From assembly GCF_900115365.1 (NCBI RefSeq), contig NZ_FOWD01000011.1, positions 54,100-118,099 of the forward strand: DNA of 64,000 bases, written 5' to 3'. Position numbers and translations under genes: made by a program. The stretch's first letter is position 1. Each line of letters opens with the position of its first letter. Below are positions 34,984-44,345 of the stretch, piece after piece. The stretch comes from Anaerocolumna aminovalerica. Its GTDB lineage: Bacteria; Bacillota; Clostridia; Lachnospirales; Lachnospiraceae. The notes under the pieces were generated by a model. It was not told where the DNA came from, did not search any database, and saw nothing but the letters and a program-made list of their open reading frames with translations.

Positions 34984-35928
34984 CTAAATTCTATTTCCAT
35001 TTGCATCATAGACATCTTCTAAATGTCCCACACCTTTTGCATTGCTTAATAAAATATATCTTTCAAAAAGTTTTTCCTCCACTAATTTTCCAAGTATCGG
35101 CTTACTTTTTATATCTTCTATAGAATTACCATGGACCGTAGCAATTAATTTACATCCGCAATTCATTACATACTCTATGGCATCAATATCTTCACCTGAA
35201 CCAACTTCATCAACGGCAATCACCCGTGGAGACATAGACCTTATTAACATAAGCATACCTTTTGCCTTGGGACAGCAGTCTAATACATCTGTCCGAATTC
35301 CTAAATCATTCTGGGGAATACCCATATAGCAGGCACCTATTTCAGACCTTTCATCCACTACTCCAATTGTCATTCCCGGCCTCTTTTCATCTCCGTTGGA
35401 TAGCTGGCGGATTACATCCCGCAAAAGAGTGGTTTTCCCGCAGCGGGGCGGAGAAATAATTAAAGTATGGTAGCAGTTATTATATTCGTCTAAAAGATAT
35501 GGCAGAACTTTATCACCACAGCCTTTTATCTGATGGGATAACCGGATATTGATAAAGGATATATGCTTGATGCTCTTAATTTTATTATCATCCAATACAG
35601 CCTTACCAACGATTCCCACTCTATGTCCCCCTGTAATGGTTATAAAGCCTTGTTTGATTTCTTCTTCAAAGGCATACAGGGAAAAATTACTGATATATTC
35701 CATTGTTTCTCGAATTTCATTTTTTAAGATTATATAAGCATCTTCATCCTTTTCAACCATCCGGGAATCACCGGTAATAAAAAATTCTTTGTTATCATAG
35801 ATTACAATCAAGGGTCCATTTACCCGAAGCCTGATTTCCTGCAGCTTATCGTAATTAAATTCCACCTTCGAGAGCATGGTCCTAAGCTTTAAGGAAAAGA
35901 TTTTTAACAGCTCGTCTTTTTTATTCAT
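34984..35928 (-). CDS. spoIIIAA: Stage III sporulation protein AA (ATPase)
   Basis: SpoIIIAA is the AAA-type ATPase that powers the SpoIIIA channel from the mother-cell side. The 314 residues have Walker A SPPRCGKTTLLRD near residue 160, Walker B RVIAVDEVGSGEDI and the ATVHGNSIEDI segment, as in secretion ATPases. AAGGAGGGG directly precedes the ATG at 35928. It heads the eight-gene operon, and a sigma-E-like promoter ends only about 20 bases upstream, consistent with mother-cell expression. Confidence 0.97.
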   Translation of the reverse strand: MNKKDELLKIFSLKLRTMLSKVEFNYDKLQEIRLRVNGPLIVIYDNKEFFITGDSRMVEKDEDAYIILKNEIRETMEYISNFSLYAFEEEIKQGFITITGGHRVGIVGKAVLDDNKIKSIKHISFINIRLSHQIKGCGDKVLPYLLDEYNNCYHTLIISPPRCGKTTLLRDVIRQLSNGDEKRPGMTIGVVDERSEIGACYMGIPQNDLGIRTDVLDCCPKAKGMLMLIRSMSPRVIAVDEVGSGEDIDAIEYVMNCGCKLIATVHGNSIEDIKSKPILGKLVEEKLFERYILLSNAKGVGHLEDVYDANGNRI

Positions 35929-35949
35929 CTCATCTCCCCTCCTTAGAAC

Positions 35950-35977
35950 AATATATGTCCACCTAAGGAAAATATTC
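35950..35977 (-). promoter_or_regulatory. Sigma-E-like promoter of the spoIIIA operon
   Basis: On the minus strand GAATATT (35977-35971) and CATATATT (35957-35950) are 13 bases apart. The Bacillus sigma-E consensus is KMATATT, about 14 bases, CATACAHT: here all seven -35 bases fit, with one mismatch in the -10. The predicted leader of about 15 bases contains only the ribosome site. Confidence 0.5.
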
Positions 35978-36101
35978 TAATAAATTTGAGAAAAAAGCCT
36001 GTTATAAAATTACATTTTAGTCTGGAACGAAAGAATCCTAAACATCTGGGATAGCTTTTCAAACACGTCCGGCCAAATAACACTTGTAAAACTTAGCATA
36101 C

Positions 36102-36125
36102 AAAAAAGCCATCTTTCGATGGCTT
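36102..36125 (-). terminator. Rho-independent terminator of the two-component operon
   Basis: AAGCCATC (36106-36113) pairs with GATGGCTT (36118-36125) around TTTC. On the minus strand TTTTTTG follows. It lies about 130 bases past the response regulator and before spoIIIAA. The rest of the 324-base gap shows no gene. Confidence 0.85.
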
Positions 36126-36252
36126 CAAAAATTAATATGTACAAAGTTAAGGTTTATCCCATAGCTGACTTGATTTTATAATGATGATTGCCTCTTTTTA
36201 TTTCAGTCCAATATGGTATATTATTATCTCCACCTATACCACATCTTACTTC

Positions 36253-36981
36253 TTACTTAATTTTTTTATATTCTGCCGGTGACATTCCTTTTATTTTTCT
36301 AAATACCTTAGAAAAATATTTCTCATCCCGAAAGCCTACCCGGTAAGCAATTTCATAAGTTTTTAAATAATTTTGCTGTAAATACATGCTTGCACGCTCT
36401 ACCCGTATTTCATTGAGGCAGTCTATAAACCCTCTATTCAGATTTTTGGAAAAAAGTGTTGACAAATATCCTGACGTTATTCCTACTTGTTCTGCCACTT
36501 GATGAAGGGTCAAGCTTTCATTATAGTGCTCCTTAATATATTCTACAGCACAGTTTACTAATTGATTTCCTTCTATTATTTCTCCTTGCAGGTTCTTTGT
36601 CTTACCGAATAATTCATCTGTTATTTCCAACAAACAATTCAGTATATCGGAAGAACGGCAGGGCTTTAACAAGTAATCCTTTGCACCGATTTTAATGGCA
36701 CGCTGTGCATATTTAAACTCGTCATAACCGCTTAAAATAACAGTAGCCGGTAATATATGTGCCCTTAAAGCTTGTTCCATAACTTCCAAACCGCTCTTTA
36801 TAGGCATATGTATATCCATCAGCATGATATCCGGCCTATGCTTAAAAATAAGTTCTAAAGCTTCCTGACCGTTTTTTGCTAAATATATCTTGTCAAAACG
36901 CTCTGTATGGAGTTGAATATACTTTGTTATACCGTTACGAATTACATCTTCATCATCTGCAATTAAAAGTTTTACGGACAT
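36253..36981 (-). CDS. Response regulator, YesN/AraC type
   Basis: The 242 residues have a receiver domain (1-120) with D9/D10, phospho-acceptor D56 in IMLMDIHMPIKSG and the Lys in YLLKPCRSSD, and an AraC-type DNA-binding domain (about 140-242) with two helix-turn-helix units (LHQVAEQVGITSGYLSTLFSK and YEIAYRVGFRDEKYFSKVFRK, each shown in part). GGGGGAGG precedes the ATG. It follows the sensor kinase after 13 bases and probably controls the adjacent sugar importer in response to a ligand sensed outside. Confidence 0.93.
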   Translation of the reverse strand: MSVKLLIADDEDVIRNGITKYIQLHTERFDKIYLAKNGQEALELIFKHRPDIMLMDIHMPIKSGLEVMEQALRAHILPATVILSGYDEFKYAQRAIKIGAKDYLLKPCRSSDILNCLLEITDELFGKTKNLQGEIIEGNQLVNCAVEYIKEHYNESLTLHQVAEQVGITSGYLSTLFSKNLNRGFIDCLNEIRVERASMYLQQNYLKTYEIAYRVGFRDEKYFSKVFRKIKGMSPAEYKKIK

Positions 36982-36994
36982 AGATTCCTCCCCC

Positions 36995-38791
36995 TTATGT
37001 AATACTCATAGGCACTTTTATGACTACTTCAGTTCCTTGGGACATTTCACTAAAAATCTCTAAATTAAAATCATCCTTGTATTTTAACTCCAGTCTTTCT
37101 TTCACATTCCTAATTGCATACCTTCCAATCCGCTGGCTCGCGTATCGCATTGAATCTTCCATCTCACAAATAGCCGCTACTTGTTCAGAATTCATTCCCT
37201 TACCATTATCTTTAATGCGAAATAATAGGTAATTCCCTTCTCTATAACCGTTTATAGATAAAAATCCCAATTCATCAGTATTCTCAAATCCGTGAACAAT
37301 TGCATTTTCTACAAAAGGCTGTAAAATCAATTTAGGTATGTTCTGATCCAAAATAAATTCATCCATTTGTATCACAAAATCAAATCTTTTTGAAAAACGC
37401 ATTTTCTGAATTTGCAGATATCTGTATATTAGTTCTTTTTCTTCTCTAACAGTAATAATTCCTTTTCCTTCTCCTAAAACCAGACGGAATAACTGAGATA
37501 GAGCCAAAATATTTTCTGCAATTTCTTCGTTGCCTGCATTTTCAGCCTGCCAATAAAGAGTATCTAATGTATTATATAAAAAATGAGGATTGATCTGGGC
37601 TTGCAGGGCAGTTAATTCACTTTCTCTCTCTCTTAATTCTATGACATAATTGGCATTAATTAATTCTTTAATATCTTTTACCATTTGATTAAAGCAAGCT
37701 GCTACCATACCAACTTCATCCCTTGTCACTACCTCAACCTGCTGGTTAAAATCTCCCTGCTTAAATTTTTCCATAGCCTTGCATATAGTGCCTAAGGGTT
37801 TTGATACTATATTAGAAATAAAAATAAGTACAGGAAATAAACCAATCCAAAAACCTATTAATAAAATAATAGGTGTATAAGCAATGCTTAACATTTGACT
37901 TTTTAAATCCTTTATGGCTACTATTTTAAAAATAATAGCATTGTTTTTATCATTTTGTTTGGCAAATATATGGTAATCCTTATATGTAAAATTATCTGTT
38001 CTTCTTTTATAATTTTCTGTTATATAGCTGTCATTTTGAAGGAATTTTGCAACAGTATCATCCACTTTCCCAAAACGGATAAGCTCTGTCCCATCTGAAC
38101 TTAGGACTAAAATACCCTGTGATATATTTTGTACCGCATTTTCACATAGGTGGGTAATTTTATCCGCTGATATACCAATTACAATATATCCCAGTTTTTT
38201 CTTCTTAGTCAAATCGAATAATTCTCTGTGAAGAACGATTTTATCATTCCGGTTTGCCTGATAGGTATCCTTACTGTCCTTATTGCTTCTTTGCCAGACC
38301 ACTTTTCCTTTATTCTCTAGAGTCTTTTGATAAATGGCCTGTTCCCTCACTTGTTCTATATTTTGAAGATAGGAGCTGGAGTCAATGCATCTTAGATAAG
38401 GCCGTACACCATTTTCAGGATATATAGCAACTGTTTTTATATATCCTTTCAGCGCAACCATATCCTGTATCATTTGCATAGGAGCGTCATTCAGCCACAG
38501 TCTTACATCTTTATTTAATTCCCCCGGATTACTGGAAGTTAATATTGAATTAATTTTAGTATTGATACAAATATAGGTGGATAAATCTATAACTTCTGCC
38601 TGAATCATATCAATACTGCTGGCTAAACTGCTTACTGTCTTTAAATTACTTTGGATTTGATTTCTGCTATTTTCTTTGTAATTTTTAATAAATAAAAATC
38701 CGCTGATAAGAAGCATAGTTGGTGTCACTACCAAATAACTATACAAGATAATTTTTTTCTTAATACTTAATTTATTGAGAAAACTTTTCAT
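36995..38791 (-). CDS. Sensor histidine kinase, YesM/LytS type
   Basis: The 598 residues comprise a membrane helix (about 13-32), an extracellular Cache-like sensor region (about 33-295), a second helix (about 300-325), a HAMP segment (about 326-378), the His_kinase motif QAQINPHFLYNTLDTLYW with the phospho-His near residue 405, and an HATPase domain with PKLILQPFVENAIVHGF and DNGKGMN. This architecture is typical of kinases paired with carbohydrate importers. It stands between the permease gene and its response regulator. Confidence 0.93.
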   Translation of the reverse strand: MKSFLNKLSIKKKIILYSYLVVTPTMLLISGFLFIKNYKENSRNQIQSNLKTVSSLASSIDMIQAEVIDLSTYICINTKINSILTSSNPGELNKDVRLWLNDAPMQMIQDMVALKGYIKTVAIYPENGVRPYLRCIDSSSYLQNIEQVREQAIYQKTLENKGKVVWQRSNKDSKDTYQANRNDKIVLHRELFDLTKKKKLGYIVIGISADKITHLCENAVQNISQGILVLSSDGTELIRFGKVDDTVAKFLQNDSYITENYKRRTDNFTYKDYHIFAKQNDKNNAIIFKIVAIKDLKSQMLSIAYTPIILLIGFWIGLFPVLIFISNIVSKPLGTICKAMEKFKQGDFNQQVEVVTRDEVGMVAACFNQMVKDIKELINANYVIELRERESELTALQAQINPHFLYNTLDTLYWQAENAGNEEIAENILALSQLFRLVLGEGKGIITVREEKELIYRYLQIQKMRFSKRFDFVIQMDEFILDQNIPKLILQPFVENAIVHGFENTDELGFLSINGYREGNYLLFRIKDNGKGMNSEQVAAICEMEDSMRYASQRIGRYAIRNVKERLELKYKDDFNLEIFSEMSQGTEVVIKVPMSIT

Positions 38792-38859
38792 CTTAGACTC
38801 CTTTTTTCCAACCTGGTTTTATTATACAACTAATCAGCTTCCTTTATCAACAGCAACTA

Positions 38860-39705
38860 TTAACCCTTAATAGCTCCCATAGCGACCCCTTTTGTAATGT
38901 GTTTATTTAAAAGAATATATACAAGAATGGCTGGAGCTGCAGTTAAGGCCATCACAGCAAACTGCACTGCATAGTTGGAAGAATATTGCCCTGTAAATTC
39001 TAATAAGGAAAAGGGCATAGTTTTCCATTTTGGTGTACTTAAATACGTACTAGCCATTATAAACTCATTCCAATTATTTAAAAAAGTCATAATAGAAACT
39101 GTAGCTATGGCAGGTTTTAAAAGAGGCGTCACAATCTGAAACAGAATACGGTAAATTCCGCATCCGTCAATTACTGCTGCTTCCTCAAGTTCTTCTGGTA
39201 CGGCATCTAAAAAGCTTGTCATTAAAAACATTCCTTGAGGCAGAGAAAATGCCACATAGGGAATTAAAACCGCCCATAGAGTATCTGTTATATCTAGACT
39301 GCTATATATTTTATAATTAGGAAGTAAAGTGGCATGAATGGGAATCATCATTCCCAGCAATAACACTATTTTTACAAATCCTCTTAACTTCCAGTACATC
39401 CTTTTACAGGCAAAGGCAGCCATAATGGAAATAAAAATAACTAATACTACCGCCAGCACATTAATTAGGACACTGTTTTTTAAATATAAAAGAAAATGTC
39501 CATCTACATAAGCTTTTATGTAATTGCCCCATTGAATTTTTTTAGGAATAATCAATAATCCCTTTGTAAACATTTCCACACTGCTTGCTAAAGAAAAATT
39601 TATCAGCCATATCAATGGAAAAATCTGAACTACAGCAACCAGAATAAGAATGAAACTTAAAATACTTTTCCCGGCTATGGTTTTCTTTTTATCTGCTTTT
39701 TTCAT
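38860..39705 (-). CDS. Carbohydrate ABC transporter permease (MalG-like)
   Basis: The 281-residue protein has six membrane helices and the EAA loop EELEEAAVIDGCGIYRILFQIVTPLLKPA (in part), which docks the ATPase. It resembles the second permease of CUT1 sugar importers. It begins 10 bases after the first permease ends and ends with GVAMGAIKG. No ATPase gene is nearby, so a shared MsmK-type ATPase encoded elsewhere probably serves it. The substrate cannot be told from sequence. Confidence 0.93.
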   Translation of the reverse strand: MKKADKKKTIAGKSILSFILILVAVVQIFPLIWLINFSLASSVEMFTKGLLIIPKKIQWGNYIKAYVDGHFLLYLKNSVLINVLAVVLVIFISIMAAFACKRMYWKLRGFVKIVLLLGMMIPIHATLLPNYKIYSSLDITDTLWAVLIPYVAFSLPQGMFLMTSFLDAVPEELEEAAVIDGCGIYRILFQIVTPLLKPAIATVSIMTFLNNWNEFIMASTYLSTPKWKTMPFSLLEFTGQYSSNYAVQFAVMALTAAPAILVYILLNKHITKGVAMGAIKG

Positions 39706-39715
39706 CTCTCTCCTC

Positions 39716-40591
39716 CTACGCTATTTTCTTTTCCTGAAACATCTTGTTGAGCAGTATGGTAACTGCCAGGCAGATGATAATAAACACCACTCCTATTGCA
39801 TTTCCATATCCATATCTAAATGCCTTAAATGCCTGTTGGTACAAATAGTTTGCTGCAAATTGAGTGCTGTTTCCCGGTCCTCCGTTAGTTAACAGGTACA
39901 CCGTCTCCATTTGCTTAAGGGCTGAAATAATTGCCATAGTTACATTTACCTGAATGACAGACTTCATAAGGGGTAAAGTAATCCTAAAAAAGGTCACAGT
40001 TGTGTTTGCACCGTCTATGGCTGCTGCTTCATATAACACCGGATCGATGTTTTTTATTCCCGTATAATAAATTAGCATTCCCCATCCAAAACCGTGCCAA
40101 ATAAGCACTACCAACACAGACCAAATTGCATTATCTGAGCTGAACCAATTAATCTGTCCCTGATAGCCAAATGTTTTTAATACATTATTCAGCAATCCAA
40201 AATCCGGATTATATATGAATTTCCATAAGTAAGCTATTACTGCAACAGAAATGACATTGGGTATAAAATAAATACATCGTAAAATCCCCTCTGCCTTCCC
40301 TTGTAATTTATCCAGTATTACAGCTACTATTATAGCCAAAGGGTGTTGGATAAAAATAAAACCTAATGCAAGAAATAAGGAATTTCTTAATGATATATGA
40401 AAATTTTTATCTGAAAATAGCTCTATGTAATTATCCAAACTGATAAATTCAGCCTTTCCCATTCCCGAATAGGAGGTAAATCCATAATAAAAGCTTAAAG
40501 ATATAGGAGCTAAAATTGCAAATATAAAAACAAAAATCCCTGGAAGTACTAAGCTTAAAATTACCAGCTTATTTGAGTATAATTTTTTCAT
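39716..40591 (-). CDS. Carbohydrate ABC transporter permease (MalF-like)
   Basis: The 291-residue protein has six membrane helices and the EAA loop YEAAAIDGANTTVTFFRITLPL. Start MKKLYSNKLVILSLVLPGIFVF and the late TNGGPGNSTQFAANYLY are characteristic of CUT1 first permeases. It lies between the binding protein and the second permease, ten bases from the latter. Confidence 0.93.
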   Translation of the reverse strand: MKKLYSNKLVILSLVLPGIFVFIFAILAPISLSFYYGFTSYSGMGKAEFISLDNYIELFSDKNFHISLRNSLFLALGFIFIQHPLAIIVAVILDKLQGKAEGILRCIYFIPNVISVAVIAYLWKFIYNPDFGLLNNVLKTFGYQGQINWFSSDNAIWSVLVVLIWHGFGWGMLIYYTGIKNIDPVLYEAAAIDGANTTVTFFRITLPLMKSVIQVNVTMAIISALKQMETVYLLTNGGPGNSTQFAANYLYQQAFKAFRYGYGNAIGVVFIIICLAVTILLNKMFQEKKIA

Positions 40592-40675
40592 GCAGATTTC
40601 CTTTCTGATAATTTAAGGCTGCCTAACTTTTGTTTTGGCAGCCTCTAGCAATGAATTCTTTTCTATTATTTTTAT

Positions 40676-42019
40676 TTATTTGCATGCCAAGCCAATATTG
40701 GTCAGGAACTCATCAACTGATTTTGTTCCATTTGATACGCTTTGGATTTCACTTTCTATTACTGTTTTAAAAATAGATGGTCCACAATCATTAATAGGAG
40801 TTCCTGATACGGATGTTGCATTTTTTAAGAATTCCATAAATTGCATCTGTAGTTCTGTTTCATTTCCACTTAAGAATTCTGTTTGATCCTGTGCTGACAT
40901 GCCTACTCCATTTTCCCATCCGTACTTTGACAGTTTATCCGGCTGGTACATGAAGTTTAAAAATTTAATAGCTTCACCTTTTACTTCTGAGTGAGCGGAA
41001 ACTGCATAACCGCCGCCGTTCCATGCTGCGATATCCGTAGCTTTACCTTTTCCTCCTTCTACTACCGGCATTGTAAATGCTCGAATATTATTGCGAATTT
41101 CTTCAGGAATATCCTGATTACGTGCCATGGAAGTTTCCCAGCTTCCCATATAGAACATCGCTGCCTGACCGTTTGTAAATAAGTTCATTGCAGTACCGTA
41201 ATCCTGTGAATCATAGCCTGTTTGGAAAAGTCCTGATTTAGCTGCCTCTACCAACAGTTCTGTTGTTTTTTTCATTTCACCAGAGGTAAAATTACCTTGG
41301 GCAACTGCAGGTGTTACTATACTACTGCAATCTCCGTTAACTTTTAATAATAAATCCGTTAATAAAATTGCCAAAGGCCATCCGTCTCCACCGTCCATGG
41401 CTACCGGTACCATACCTGCTTCTTTTATTGATTTACCTAATAAAAGAAGTTCTTCATAAGTAGCTGGTACTTTCCAACCATTATCCTCAAAGATTTTTTG
41501 GTTATAATAAAATGCCATAACATCGCTATTTCTTGGAAGTCCGTATAATTTTCCGTCTTTCTTAAATCCCTCAAGAGAGCCTGAAATAAATTTATAATCA
41601 TTATAGTCTGTTTCATTCAATTCGGCTAAAACCCCTGCATCTAATACCTCATCAATGAAGGATGGTTGTCCCCAGATACTAACTACATCCGGCATACCGT
41701 TCATGGCATATGCCTTAAATTTTGTTTTGTAGGCTTCTTCATCTAATGCTTCCACTTCTATAGTTACGTTTTTATTTAATTCCATATATTCATCAATAAT
41801 CATCTGTTCCACTAAACCTTGACCGTTTTTACGATCTGGAAGATTAGAAAATACTTTAATAGTAATATTTTCATCTTTAGGCGGTGTCTTTTCTTCCTTC
41901 TTTGTAGATTCCCCCTGTGACACTGACCCTGTCTCTTTTCCTTTCTCCTTGCCGCATCCTGCTAATAGCGCCCCAATCATTACTACTAGCATTAACATAG
42001 CTATTAATTTCTTTTTCAT
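40676..42019 (-). CDS. Sugar ABC transporter substrate-binding lipoprotein
   Basis: The 447-residue protein has a lipoprotein signal peptide with lipobox LLAGC (Cys22), a Ser/Lys/Glu-rich linker (about 25-50) and a family 1 extracellular solute-binding fold with ITIKVFSNLPDRKNGQGLVEQ, PDVVSIWGQPSFID, NGQAAMFYMGSWE and WNGGGYAVSAHS. It would capture a sugar outside the membrane for the two downstream permeases. It is the first gene of the five-gene importer/two-component unit, and GGAGGG precedes the ATG. Confidence 0.94.
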   Translation of the reverse strand: MKKKLIAMLMLVVMIGALLAGCGKEKGKETGSVSQGESTKKEEKTPPKDENITIKVFSNLPDRKNGQGLVEQMIIDEYMELNKNVTIEVEALDEEAYKTKFKAYAMNGMPDVVSIWGQPSFIDEVLDAGVLAELNETDYNDYKFISGSLEGFKKDGKLYGLPRNSDVMAFYYNQKIFEDNGWKVPATYEELLLLGKSIKEAGMVPVAMDGGDGWPLAILLTDLLLKVNGDCSSIVTPAVAQGNFTSGEMKKTTELLVEAAKSGLFQTGYDSQDYGTAMNLFTNGQAAMFYMGSWETSMARNQDIPEEIRNNIRAFTMPVVEGGKGKATDIAAWNGGGYAVSAHSEVKGEAIKFLNFMYQPDKLSKYGWENGVGMSAQDQTEFLSGNETELQMQFMEFLKNATSVSGTPINDCGPSIFKTVIESEIQSVSNGTKSVDEFLTNIGLACK

Positions 42020-42314
42020 ATAAACCCTCCATTTATTTGAATTGTTATCGGTTAATCAAATTGTATCATCAGAACTTCCATTAAAACAGATAACAAAATT
42101 CTAAAATAGTGTAATATTTTACATTTTTGTTTTATAAAATTAAGTCCTATTTATTTTGGTTGTGGGTTCTTGTACAGAGTCTATCATAATTCAAAACTAC
42201 TTTTTAAATACGTTTACTATGGCACCAGATCACATAACACTTGTAAAACTCATTGAATTATATTATTCTAGTTGGTAAATGAGAATTAATGCTCAATGTA
42301 TTTAGGAGGAAATT

Positions 42315-43085
42315 ATGGAATACGGATTAATCGGGGAAAAATTAGGACATAGCTACTCAAAAATCATTCATGAGAAACTAGCAGATTATAAATATGATCT
42401 AACTCCATTAACAAAAGAAGAATTCCCATTATTTATGGAAAAAAGAGAGTTTAAAGCAATTAATGTAACTATACCCTACAAGGAAAAAGTGATTCCTTAC
42501 TTGGATGAGATGGACAATAATGCAAAACAGATTGGTGCTGTAAATACTGTTGTAAATACTAACGGTAAACTGGTAGGTCATAATACAGACTTTTCCGGTT
42601 TCTTATATATGATACAAAATAATGGCGTTGAAATTAAAGATAAAAAAGTACTTGTACTAGGAAATGGTGGTGCTTCCAAAGCTGTATTTGCTGTTTTAAA
42701 GTTCCTGGAAGCAAAAGAAATTATTCTGGTAGGCCGAACACTTCGTGAAAATACCATAACTTTTCAAGAATGTTATGAAAAACATACCCATGGGCAGGTT
42801 ATCGTCAACGCAACCCCTGTAGGTATGTACCCTGATATAGATGAAACTCCCATTGACTTAAACAAATTTACTAAGTGTGAAGCAGTTCTTGACTTAATCT
42901 ACAATCCGTTAAAAACTAAACTACTCCATCAGGCAGAAGAACTTGGAATGAATGCAGTTAATGGCTTAGAAATGTTAGTTGCCCAAGCAAAATATGCGGT
43001 AGAATTCTTTCTTGGAAATAAAATTGAAGATATTAGAATTAAGGAAGTTACTGATGAAATTTATAGTGAAATTCTTAGCAGATAG
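42315..43085 (+). CDS. aroE: Shikimate dehydrogenase
   Basis: AroE reduces 3-dehydroshikimate to shikimate with NADPH. The 256 residues are slightly short for the family but keep LIGEKLGHSYSKIIHEKL, AINVTIPYKE with the catalytic Lys, GAVNTVVN, HNTDFSGF with the catalytic Asp, the VLVLGNGGASKAV dinucleotide loop, NATPVGMYP and NGLEMLVAQAKYAVEFF. AGGAGG precedes the ATG. It is one of few plus-strand genes and ends in a terminator shared with the convergent dehydrogenase gene. Confidence 0.96.
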   Translation: MEYGLIGEKLGHSYSKIIHEKLADYKYDLTPLTKEEFPLFMEKREFKAINVTIPYKEKVIPYLDEMDNNAKQIGAVNTVVNTNGKLVGHNTDFSGFLYMIQNNGVEIKDKKVLVLGNGGASKAVFAVLKFLEAKEIILVGRTLRENTITFQECYEKHTHGQVIVNATPVGMYPDIDETPIDLNKFTKCEAVLDLIYNPLKTKLLHQAEELGMNAVNGLEMLVAQAKYAVEFFLGNKIEDIRIKEVTDEIYSEILSR

Positions 43086-43201
43086 TAAATTCTTCAAATT
43101 AAACATAACCAGATTTATAGGAAATTAAAAAGATTTTAATAATCTTAATAATGGAAGCTAATATTATTAGTGAGACACTAAAAATAGAAATTTTTCGTAA
43201 A

Positions 43202-43247
43202 AAAATAGTGGCTTCAGTTTTTCTTCTTATCCTGAAACCACTATTTT
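43202..43247. terminator. Bidirectional terminator between aroE and the dehydrogenase
   Basis: AAAATAGTGG.TTCAG (43202-43217) pairs with CTGAA.CCACTATTTT (43232-43247). TTTTCAA ends it on the plus strand, and TTTTTTTACG on the minus strand, so it serves both convergent genes. Confidence 0.85.
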
Positions 43248-43319
43248 CAATAGGATTAATCCTTATAAGTCCCCTGCCCTGCAATTTTTGCTTCAGAACG
43301 ATTTAATTTAGCATTTTAC

Positions 43320-44261
43320 TTACATCACATTTTGAGGTTTATTTTCCATCCATTTTACAACGTTATCAAATACTATAACAGCTCTCTTTACAAGTGCTTC
43401 CTTTGTAGCAAATCCAATATGAGGAGCTACCACTGTATTGGGAGTATGGAATAAAGGATGGTCTTTTTCAATCGGCGGCTCTTTTTCGAATACATCAATT
43501 CCCGCTCCCGCAATTTTACCGGAATTTAAAGCATCCGCAAGTGCTTTGCTGTCTACAATAGGTCCTCTTGCCGTGTTAATCAAGATGGCATTCTTCTTCA
43601 TTAAGGCAAGCTTTTCTCCATGAATCAGTCCTTTTGTTGATTCATTTAAAGGTGTGTGAATGGATACAATATCACAGGTAGATAATAGGGTATCTAAATC
43701 CACATAAGTAATTCCCTGTACCTCTTTTTGGGTTCTGCTATAGGCATATACTTCGCATCCGAATGCTCTGGCTATATTTGCTACTCTCATACCAATAGTA
43801 CCGGTACCAATTACACCAAACTTCTTTCCTTCCAATTCAAAACCAATAAGGCCGTCTTTGGTCCCTTCTTCTCTTGTCACTTTATTGCATGGGATGATAT
43901 TACGATAAAGGGTTATTATCATTCCAAATACCAAATCTGCTACCGCTGCTGTAGAATATCCTGCGCAATTACATACCATAACTCCATTCTTTTTACAGGT
44001 TTCCATAGCTATATGATCAACACCGGTAAATGCAACAGATAATAATTTTAGATTCTTACATCCATTAATAACATCCTCATTTAAAGGAAGATTGGATACT
44101 GCGATTATATCCGCATCTTTTCCTCTTTCAATTAAAGTTTCTGTATCCGTTACCTTGGTATCATAATATGTAATTTCTATCTTATCTCCTAAGGCTTCTG
44201 CTGCTAAGGATAATAGTCTTTCTTTTTCAACCCCAATGGGTTCAATAATAACCAGTTTCAT
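43320..44261 (-). CDS. D-2-hydroxyacid dehydrogenase family protein
   Basis: The 313-residue enzyme has the D-isomer-specific 2-hydroxyacid dehydrogenase fold. Visible parts are the Rossmann motif GVIGTGTIGMRVANIARAFG, the catalytic Arg in LINTARGPIVD, Glu in IDVFEKEPP and His in VVAPHIGFATKEA. The exact substrate (lactate, glycerate, phosphoglycerate or another 2-oxoacid) is not decided by these motifs. The ATG at 44261 is chosen because GGAGG lies eight bases upstream; an ATG five codons earlier contains that site. Confidence 0.9.
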   Translation of the reverse strand: MKLVIIEPIGVEKERLLSLAAEALGDKIEITYYDTKVTDTETLIERGKDADIIAVSNLPLNEDVINGCKNLKLLSVAFTGVDHIAMETCKKNGVMVCNCAGYSTAAVADLVFGMIITLYRNIIPCNKVTREEGTKDGLIGFELEGKKFGVIGTGTIGMRVANIARAFGCEVYAYSRTQKEVQGITYVDLDTLLSTCDIVSIHTPLNESTKGLIHGEKLALMKKNAILINTARGPIVDSKALADALNSGKIAGAGIDVFEKEPPIEKDHPLFHTPNTVVAPHIGFATKEALVKRAVIVFDNVVKWMENKPQNVM

Positions 44262-44345
44262 CTTTATGTCCTCCATAATTTATTGTGTTATATAAATAGG
44301 CTTACCCTAAATACAGTGATTCCTTCTGTCTTCCTTCTGTTTTTA

